From Dehalococcoidales bacterium (GTDB lineage Bacteria; Chloroflexota; Dehalococcoidia; Dehalococcoidales; Fen-1064): a stretch of DNA of 64,000 nt. The notes under the pieces were generated by a model that was given only the letters and a program-made list of their open reading frames with translations, did not search any database and had not been told where the DNA came from. The stretch is taken from assembly GCA_016783135.1 (NCBI GenBank), contig JADHXC010000002.1, positions 1 through 64,000 of the forward strand, given 5' to 3'. Shown here in pieces: positions 28,406 to 35,508 of the stretch (position 1 is its first letter; every line of letters starts with the position of its first letter). Made by a program: the position numbers and the translations under genes.

Positions 28406-30151
28406 ATGTTTCGTATCCGTCGGGTCTATGATGACACCACACCGGCAAACAAGGAAGCAATAACCCAGGCCCAGCAGATTCTGCGGAGCCAGTTCCCTGG
28501 CCTTTCCCGGCGGGACGTGGCCAAGCTGCCCAAACAGCTACGAAACCCGCTCAAGTACCGCTTCCGCTCGATTCTGTTCGTGGCCGAAGACCAGAAGGAG
28601 CGGGTGAAGGGGTTTGCCCTGCTGTTCCACGAGCCGGACCTGCATTTCTGCTACCTGGACTACATCTCTACTGCCGAGAGACGGATGGGTAGAGGCATCG
28701 GCGGTGCCCTCTACGAAAGGGTACGTGAAGAGTCGTTCTCATTGAATGCCATCGGCATTTTCTTTGAATGCCTGCCGGATAGTCCTAAGCTGTCACCCGA
28801 CCCCGAGGTGAGGAGGCAAAATGCTGCCCGTCTGCGTTTCTACGAGCGATACGGAGCCCGCCCTATCATCAATACCGCCTACGAGACGCCGCTGAGGCCG
28901 GCGGGTGATAACCCACCCTACCTTGTCTATGATGACCTGGGACTGGACAGTGTCCTTGGTCAGGACATGGCACGTGGCGTCGTTCGGGCTATCCTGGAAC
29001 GGAAGTACGGCACCGTGTGTCCGCCAGGCTATGTTGAGATGGTCGTCGAATCATTCAGGGACGACCCTGTCCAGCTCAGAAAACCCAGGTATGTAAGGAA
29101 GAAGACTCCTGCGCCGGTGAAGGCCTCGATACCGCTTGACAAGCGCATTGTCCTGATTATCAATGACCGGCATGGCATTCACCACGTTGAGGAACGGGGA
29201 TACGTCGAGTCTCCGGTCAGAATAGACGCGATACTGAACGAACTGGATACCACGGAGCTGTTTGAAAGGGTGCCGCCGCGCCATTTCTCGGAGAACCGCA
29301 TCAGAGCGGTCCATGCTGATGAGTTCGTTGATTACTTCAAGAAGGTGTGCGCGCGGCTGGAAGCTGGCCAGTCCATCTATCCATATGTCTTTCCGATCCG
29401 TAACGCCGCCCGGCCTCCCAGGGACCTTCCCATCAGGGCGGGGTACTACTGCATAGATACGTTCACGCCCATCAATCGCAACGCTTACCTTGCGGCGAAA
29501 AGAGCGGTGGACTGCGCTCTCACTGCGGCCAGGCTCATTCTCGAAGGGCAACGCCTTGCCTATGCCCTGGTGAGACCTCCCGGCCACCATGCCGAGCGCC
29601 GCGCGTTCGGAGGATTCTGCTACTTCAACTCGGTTGCAGCCGCGGCAGAGTACCTCAGCAGCCACGGAAAGGTGGCCATACTGGATATCGACTACCATCA
29701 CGGTAACGGCCAGCAGGACATATTCTATGAGCGCCGGGATGTACTGACGGTCTCGATTCACGGGCGCCCCAGTATCGCCTATCCCTACTTCAGCGGTTTC
29801 CAGTCTGAGAAAGGCAGCGGCGCCGGCAAGGGTTACAACATGAACATCCCTTTGCCTGAGAAAATCGATGTCGAGCGTTACCGGCAGGCCCTGAGCACGG
29901 CCGTAAAAAGAATCGAGCGATTCCGGCCAGATTTTCTGGGTGTTGCCCTCGGCCTGGATACAGCAAGAGAAGACCCGACAGGCAGCTGGGACCTGATAGC
30001 CAGAGACTTCGAGGTCAACGGTAAGATGATCGGCTCGCTAAACCTGCCGACACTGGTAGTGCAGGAAGGCGGCTATGACACCAGGGTCCTGGGCATTAAT
30101 GCACGCCACTTCTTCACCGGGCTCTGGACAGGTGCTTATTCACCGCAATGA
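28406..30151 (+). CDS. GNAT acetyltransferase - class II HDAC/acetylpolyamine amidohydrolase fusion
   Basis: N-term DYISTAERRMGRGIGGALYERVREE; C-term YALVRPPGHHAERRAFGGFCYFNSVAAAAEYL, VAILDIDYHHGNGQQDIFYER, VQEGGYD. Confidence 0.92.
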   Translation: MFRIRRVYDDTTPANKEAITQAQQILRSQFPGLSRRDVAKLPKQLRNPLKYRFRSILFVAEDQKERVKGFALLFHEPDLHFCYLDYISTAERRMGRGIGGALYERVREESFSLNAIGIFFECLPDSPKLSPDPEVRRQNAARLRFYERYGARPIINTAYETPLRPAGDNPPYLVYDDLGLDSVLGQDMARGVVRAILERKYGTVCPPGYVEMVVESFRDDPVQLRKPRYVRKKTPAPVKASIPLDKRIVLIINDRHGIHHVEERGYVESPVRIDAILNELDTTELFERVPPRHFSENRIRAVHADEFVDYFKKVCARLEAGQSIYPYVFPIRNAARPPRDLPIRAGYYCIDTFTPINRNAYLAAKRAVDCALTAARLILEGQRLAYALVRPPGHHAERRAFGGFCYFNSVAAAAEYLSSHGKVAILDIDYHHGNGQQDIFYERRDVLTVSIHGRPSIAYPYFSGFQSEKGSGAGKGYNMNIPLPEKIDVERYRQALSTAVKRIERFRPDFLGVALGLDTAREDPTGSWDLIARDFEVNGKMIGSLNLPTLVVQEGGYDTRVLGINARHFFTGLWTGAYSPQ

Positions 30152-30314
30152 TTGCCTGCCCTGGAACGGAGATACTCCGGCAGGGGACTCAGCCACAGAC
30201 AGAGGACAACGTCTACGCCAAGGAGTGTCAATGGCGTCAGGTTCGCTGATGGTCTTTCCCCGGGCCAATGATGGCTTATTGCACAGGACATCAGACTGTT
30301 CAATCGACAATAAA

Positions 30315-30338
30315 GAGGGGAGCTGAAATGCTCCCCTC
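30315..30338. terminator. Hairpin downstream of the GNAT-HDAC gene
   Basis: gaggggagc-tgaaat-gctcccctc perfect 9-bp stem. Confidence 0.55.
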
Positions 30339-30358
30339 TCGTTCTCTTCTGATTACTA

Positions 30359-30387
30359 CCACTGGACAAACATCGGAATGTTTACCC
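30359..30387 (-). repeat. NIPMFVQW-encoding short repeat, copy A
   Basis: ccactggacaaacatcggaatgtttaccc. Confidence 0.6.
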
Positions 30388-30432
30388 TTCCATGCGTACA
30401 GACCTGCAGTGGGGGTTCATGGGTAGCGGTTG

Positions 30433-30457
30433 CCACTGCACAAACATGGACATTTCA
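30433..30457 (-). repeat. Same short repeat, copy B (diverged)
   Basis: ccactgcacaaacatggacatttca. Confidence 0.5.
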
Positions 30458-30463
30458 GCGTGA

Positions 30464-30673
30464 TCATGCGTATAGGCATTCAATATCTTCTTCCTTCGTA
30501 TTGGATGAGAGACTTTGAACGAGCAGTGTGATGGCGGCGTTCGCATCACGGTCTAAGACGCGAGTGGTTCGATAGAATGAGCCTTTTCCAATTAGGGTCG
30601 ATGACGATTGCGCCAGAACACATAGGCAATGATTGAGAAGGCGGCCGCAGCAATACCACCCACAAGGAGCCAC
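30464..30673 (-). pseudogene. Probable IS605-type OrfB/TnpB C-terminal remnant
   Basis: LIGKGSFYRTTRVLDRDANAAITLLVQSL resembles the D-R-D-x-N-A-A tail of TnpB; no catalytic body present. Confidence 0.4.
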
Positions 30674-32073
30674 GTGGCCAGAGATGGCATGAGACCTGGA
30701 GTAAGGTCATCAACTTGCTTCAAGGGAATGCCTACCTCAACGGAATCAGGTTGATACTTGAGTAGCATCATACGTGATGATGACTGTCCCGCAACAAGGT
30801 ATCCCCAGTCAGCAGTCTGTATGACGGAAGACCCGTATTCGTTTCCATCCGCGTCAAAAGTCTGGTGCCACGTCATGTTGCCGTCTGCATCAGTCTTGAT
30901 TAGCCAGACATCACTAAGCCTATCTGAGAAGGACTTTGTGTAACCAGCGACAATATATCCGCCACTAGCAGTTTGACAAACAGACGTACCAAAGTCATCG
31001 TCAGCCCCTCCGAATGTCTTACTCCATATCAGATTCCCATCATGGTCAGTTTTTATCAGCCAAAGGTCTTCTTCTCCGACTCCATAAGAAGTTGTGTAAC
31101 CCGTGATGATATAGCCACTATCAGTAGTCTGTGAGACAGACTGACCAGTATCATTGGCACTTCCCCCAAATGTCTTGTTCCAGATTTCGTTGCCATTAGC
31201 ATCAGTCTTAATCAACCAAACATCCCTTTTCCCGGCTCCATAAGAACTGGTACGACCAACGATTATATAACCGCCGCCAGCGGTTTGTCTGACTTCGGAG
31301 CTATAATCATAACTGTTTCCACTAAAGGTTTTATTCCAAATCTCGTTCCCGTTAACATCAGTTTTAATCAACCAAATAGCAGCACCTCCGGGTTGAATTA
31401 TTTCTAACGTAATATCTTCAACGGTACCATTAACAGAAACTTCTGAAATAAACTCTTCTCTTGTGGTAATATGACCAACGATAATATAGCCGTTGTCGCT
31501 AGTCTGACAGACGGATCTACTTTCCTCTTCCTCTTCACCGCCGAATCTCTGGCTCCAGATCTCCTCGCCATCAGAGTCTGTCTTGATTAGCCAGATGTCA
31601 GCATCGCCGGTTTCGGTTCCCTGTGATTCAGTGTCAGTGCCGGCACTGTTGGAGGAGGTAGTCTGACCTTTGATGGGCACGTAGGGAGTTCCGATCTCGC
31701 CGGCGATGATGTAGCCTCCGTCTGCCGTCTGGCGGACAGAACTGCCATATTCCGAGCCATCGCCAGCGAAAGTACGACTCCAAATCTCGTGACCGTCAGC
31801 ATCAGTCTTGACTAGCCAGACATCAGGATTTCCAAGAGTTGAGCCAACGAGTATATAGCCGCCGTCAGTGGTCTGGCGGACATCTGCCCCAAAGCCGTAT
31901 CCGTCGGTAGTATAAATCCACTGTAGTGCTGGGGCCGACGAGACATCTTCCGAATCCAGAGAGCTGCCCTGCGCATTGTATGTGCCGCCAGTGGCATTAT
32001 GAGGAACAGTGAAGGTGAAGAGCAAGGGGACCATGAGGAGAATAGGAGCTGCACGAGCAATACACTTGGTCAT
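30592..32073 (-). CDS. Secreted/anchored beta-propeller-like repeat protein
   Basis: Signal-like N-term MTKCIARAAPILLMVPLLFTFTV; ~50-aa repeats GxSVxQTxDGGYIIxGYTxSxxxxxxDVWLIKTDxDGNxIWxKTF; C-terminal TM LLVGGIAAAAFSIIAYVFWRNRHRP. Confidence 0.88.
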   Translation of the reverse strand: MTKCIARAAPILLMVPLLFTFTVPHNATGGTYNAQGSSLDSEDVSSAPALQWIYTTDGYGFGADVRQTTDGGYILVGSTLGNPDVWLVKTDADGHEIWSRTFAGDGSEYGSSVRQTADGGYIIAGEIGTPYVPIKGQTTSSNSAGTDTESQGTETGDADIWLIKTDSDGEEIWSQRFGGEEEEESRSVCQTSDNGYIIVGHITTREEFISEVSVNGTVEDITLEIIQPGGAAIWLIKTDVNGNEIWNKTFSGNSYDYSSEVRQTAGGGYIIVGRTSSYGAGKRDVWLIKTDANGNEIWNKTFGGSANDTGQSVSQTTDSGYIITGYTTSYGVGEEDLWLIKTDHDGNLIWSKTFGGADDDFGTSVCQTASGGYIVAGYTKSFSDRLSDVWLIKTDADGNMTWHQTFDADGNEYGSSVIQTADWGYLVAGQSSSRMMLLKYQPDSVEVGIPLKQVDDLTPGLMPSLATWLLVGGIAAAAFSIIAYVFWRNRHRP

Positions 32074-32403
32074 ATCGACATCCCGATAGCTGCAACTTGG
32101 CTGGGGTCTTCCAGTCCCTGTTTCTGCAGGAGGAAATTCCAGCTGTCTGGTCAGTGGGATTATAACACGAATCATAGCACGAATTCACGGAGCAGAAGAA
32201 CGGGCAATGGGAGGCGACTGTCGAGTCCTTGAATGACTGGATCAAGCAGAACACGTACATCACGTGTGGTCTGGGCGGAGCAGTAGCGCTCCTGTCCGGT
32301 GTGGACGCTGGGAGCAACGATACTCCGCAGGAGAAGAGGGTAGGCATGACGGCGAGCCGTATATGCTCCACCTGGCAGTACCTCGACCGAAAGGCGAAGC
32401 CAC

Positions 32404-32428
32404 CACTTCACCAACATCGGAATGTTTG
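32404..32428 (-). repeat. Same short repeat, copy C
   Basis: ccacttcaccaacatcggaatgttt. Confidence 0.6.
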
Positions 32429-32530
32429 ATTCAGTTGTACTATGACCATCCTTCAGGTAAAGGGTCTTTGAGTATCTTGCCACCGAGTGAACCACAAGCG
32501 ATTTAGGAATTCTTGACCCGAGCGTACTCA

Positions 32531-32558
32531 CCACCAAACAAGCATGGGGATGTTCACG
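32531..32558 (-). repeat. Same short repeat, copy D (diverged)
   Basis: ccaccaaacaagcatggggatgttcacg. Confidence 0.5.
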
Positions 32559-32688
32559 TGGGCTAATAACCATGTTTAACAAAAAGCCAGACTGTGTGAG
32601 CCGGTAACGGTTCCCTACCATATTTTGTGATTGGTACATTAGTTCTAATTTGAGCGTAACACCTCATCGTGATAAACTAGCATACAGA

Positions 32689-32733
32689 TTCCTAAACCGC
32701 GTGTCGTGTGTTCGAGTCACACCAGGGGTACCA
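32689..32733 (+). tRNA. 3' half of tRNA-Arg(CCU): anticodon loop to CCA, 5' half absent
   Basis: ttCCTaa loop, accgc, gtgtc, T-arm gtgtg-ttcgagt-cacac, acceptor caggggt-a-cca; no acccctg 5' partner upstream. Confidence 0.75.
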
Positions 32734-32949
32734 GATTACGAGGCTAAAATCATGTTTAACTTGGGTCTATCTTCAGGCATTTCCCCCATCAACTCACGGC
32801 TTCCACTGTTGATAGCTGGAGCCAGTGTCCCCAGGTCAAGCACTGGGATGGATGACGGGGACAACATATAGTCTCCTCATAGCTTCTCCTGGCACAACGC
32901 CCCGCAGATGACCTACAATAGTGTTTGACTGCGTTAGGAGGTACCCACG

Positions 32950-33216
32950 ATGACTACGGAGAGGATTAAGGTAACAGGAAACCAGGTAATCGACAAGGTC
33001 AAACAGCTCATCCGCGAGGGCAACATCAGAAGAGTACGCATCGTGCATGAGGAACGCACTATCCTGGAAATCCCACTATCAATCGGCGCTCCGGCAGCAG
33101 CGATAACCATCATGGCGGCCCCGCTTCTGGCGGCCCTGGGTGCCTTTGCCGCCCTGGTTACCGAGTGCACCATCGAGGTGGAGAAGGCCGACGGCGCGGG
33201 TAAGAACGAAGAATAG
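32950..33216 (+). CDS. DUF4342-like small protein
   Basis: VTGNQVIDKVKQLIREGNIRRVRIVHEERTILEIPLSIGAPAAAITIMAAPLLAALGAFAALVTECTIEVEK. Confidence 0.75.
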   Translation: MTTERIKVTGNQVIDKVKQLIREGNIRRVRIVHEERTILEIPLSIGAPAAAITIMAAPLLAALGAFAALVTECTIEVEKADGAGKNEE

Positions 33217-33217
33217 C

Positions 33218-33685
33218 ATGTGCTCCCGCAGAGCCGCTGACAACGCAAAGGGCAGCTATATCCTCCTCATCAAGCTCCCCGAGGAAAAGACGATACCTGT
33301 GGGAAGACTCGGTCCCATCCTCTTTCGCCGCGGTCATTACGCCTATGTCGGTTCGGCGCTGAACGGACTGAAGCAGAGACTGGACCGCCACCTTCGCGCT
33401 GAGAAGAAGCTCCACTGGCACATCGACTACCTGCTTCAGAAGGCCCGTATTGATGGCATAGTCACCTGTGAGACGGATGAAAGAACGGAATGCGCCATCG
33501 CCAACGCCCTTAGTGAGCGGTTTGAATCAGTACCCGGATTCGGGTCCAGCGACTGCCGGTGCCGCAGTCACCTTTTCTTCAGCAACACCAAAATGACGAA
33601 ACTAGTGATGTCAGCGGTGGAGAAGCTGGGTCTACGCCCCACCCTGGTGGACATCCGGTCTGGAGAGCGTTACCCGCCTGACTGA
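33218..33685 (+). CDS. DUF123 GIY-YIG-type nuclease-like protein
   Basis: GSYILLIKLPEEKTIPVGRLGPILFRRGHYAYVGSALNGLKQRLDRHLRAEKKLHWHIDYLL. Confidence 0.85.
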   Translation: MCSRRAADNAKGSYILLIKLPEEKTIPVGRLGPILFRRGHYAYVGSALNGLKQRLDRHLRAEKKLHWHIDYLLQKARIDGIVTCETDERTECAIANALSERFESVPGFGSSDCRCRSHLFFSNTKMTKLVMSAVEKLGLRPTLVDIRSGERYPPD

Positions 33686-34590
33686 CCGAACAGGCTTGCC
33701 TCAACCTTCCGCAACCGGTCCACACCCTTTATCTCGTGGGGGAAAAGCGGTACCTCCACGATACCGATACCGGAGTAACTGCGGTAGAGCGACTCGATAT
33801 AGCCCTGCTGCTGCTCCGCCCTGGCCTTCAGGAAGTCTGAGTCCCCCACTTCTTTAATGACGTTATTGATGATAAGCTGCTCGGCGCGGAATCCGTATCT
33901 GTCCAGCTCCGCAAAGATGCCATCGAGCTGCTCCACGGCCAGCGCCTCGGGTATGGTGATAATGACAAACTTCACATCCTTACGGAGGAAGTCCATATCC
34001 GCGGCGGACAGACCCTCCCACTCCTTGATGATGTCCAGAACCGGTTTGCGTGTTTCCCGGCCCAGCTTCAGGCGGGAGTAAATCCGGGGGGCCGGTCTCA
34101 GGTGCTCCCGGAGCATGGCCGGCGTCTGGAGCAGGCCCAGGGTCTGCCCCATCGGCGCCGTATCCCAGACAATCTGCCGGTACTTACCTCCCTGGCTGAG
34201 CTCCTTGATGTAGTCGACCATGAACTCGTCGTGCAGACCGGGCAGGATGGACGTGACAAACTCGGTGAACTCCTCATAGCTCACGGAGACGAATGAGGAG
34301 AAGACCCCGTAGACCTCGCGACCGAACTTCCGGTCCCACATGTCCTTGACCTCGTTCCGGCCGAGCTCGGCCACGTAGAGCCTTTCCAGCACTTTGACCG
34401 GTTTCGGTCTGTCCTTCAACTCGAAGATGTGCAACAGCGATGGGGTGGGGTCGGTGGATATCGCCAGTGTGTCTCCATCAGACGTGGCGTGGTGCAGTGC
34501 GGTAGCCCCGGCACAGGTGGTCTTGCCGACGCCGCCCTTACCGGCAAACATGGTGACGCGCTTGGTTTCCGCACCAGGTGATTCACGCAT
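33670..34590 (-). CDS. ArsA-family ATPase
   Basis: Deviant Walker A MFAGKGGVGKTTCAGATALHHA; ISTDPTPSLLHIF. Confidence 0.9.
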   Translation of the reverse strand: MRESPGAETKRVTMFAGKGGVGKTTCAGATALHHATSDGDTLAISTDPTPSLLHIFELKDRPKPVKVLERLYVAELGRNEVKDMWDRKFGREVYGVFSSFVSVSYEEFTEFVTSILPGLHDEFMVDYIKELSQGGKYRQIVWDTAPMGQTLGLLQTPAMLREHLRPAPRIYSRLKLGRETRKPVLDIIKEWEGLSAADMDFLRKDVKFVIITIPEALAVEQLDGIFAELDRYGFRAEQLIINNVIKEVGDSDFLKARAEQQQGYIESLYRSYSGIGIVEVPLFPHEIKGVDRLRKVEASLFGQSGG

Positions 34591-34611
34591 CTATCTCTTG
34601 TTCCTCACGTC

Positions 34612-35361
34612 CTATCTCTTGAGAAAGCGCTCCATTATCTGCTTGCGCTCCTCGGTATCGAACAGGCGACACAGCAGCAGTGTCTCCCAGGTGATGGCCG
34701 CCTTGTGGTCCATGTTGACCACGTTGACGTAGGACTGCTTAGCCTTCTCCAGCGCCTCTCGTGGCTTGCCGGTGAACTTGGCTGCCAGAGCCTCGGTTTC
34801 ACTCATCAACTCTTCGACCTTGACCACTTTATCGACCAGGCCGATGCGGTAGGCTTCCTGGACGTCAATCATGTCGCAGGTCAGGCCCAGGTACTTGGCC
34901 CGGCTCAGCCCGACCAGCCGCCACAAGCGGTCGATGCCCGGCGAAAGGCCCACGTTCACCTCGAGCTGTGCGAACCGGGCTGTCTCCGAGGCTATCCGGA
35001 AATCGCAGCAGACGGCAAGGTCGAAGCCACCGGCCAGCGCGTAGCCGCTGACAGCGGCGATTGTCGGCACGCGGAAGTTGTATATCTTCTCGAAGGTGAC
35101 GTTGTAGCCGGAGTTCCAGAAGGTATAGGTATCCTCGGGGGCGAATTCCATCATCTCGGCAATATCCATGCCGGCGCAGAACACCTTCTCCCCACCGGTG
35201 ATGATGAGGGCGGCAACCTCCGCGTCATCGCTGGCTGTATCAAGGCAGATAGCCATCTCCTTGAAGACCTGCGGGCTCAGGGGATTCCGTTTCTCCGGAC
35301 GGTTCAGCGTGATTGTGGCGACGCCGTCCTTCTTGTCGTATTTCAAGCACTCCAGTTCCAT
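34612..35361 (-). CDS. Enoyl-CoA hydratase/isomerase family protein
   Basis: TLNRPEKRNPLSPQ, FCAGMDIAEM, AAVSGYALAGGFDLAVCCDFRIAS. Confidence 0.93.
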   Translation of the reverse strand: MELECLKYDKKDGVATITLNRPEKRNPLSPQVFKEMAICLDTASDDAEVAALIITGGEKVFCAGMDIAEMMEFAPEDTYTFWNSGYNVTFEKIYNFRVPTIAAVSGYALAGGFDLAVCCDFRIASETARFAQLEVNVGLSPGIDRLWRLVGLSRAKYLGLTCDMIDVQEAYRIGLVDKVVKVEELMSETEALAAKFTGKPREALEKAKQSYVNVVNMDHKAAITWETLLLCRLFDTEERKQIMERFLKR

Positions 35362-35508
35362 AAGCTCTATTCCTCCTGAAGATATTATCCGGGGTTACTG
35401 CCTGTGGGTTACCATACTAGGCTAGCATTTCCAATAGTTGGAGTCAAAACACTCTTATAGAACATCGTCGTCCTTCTGCCCTTAACCTCACTCTGCTATA
35501 ATTAGGGC

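Noticed and set aside
33670-34590. ArsA-family ATPase as an arsenic-resistance gene
   Set aside because: No arsR, arsB, arsC or arsD neighbours; single-copy ArsA/Get3-like ATPases are common outside arsenic loci
34705-35379. 224-aa plus-strand ORF
   Set aside because: Antisense to the enoyl-CoA hydratase gene, which has clear family motifs
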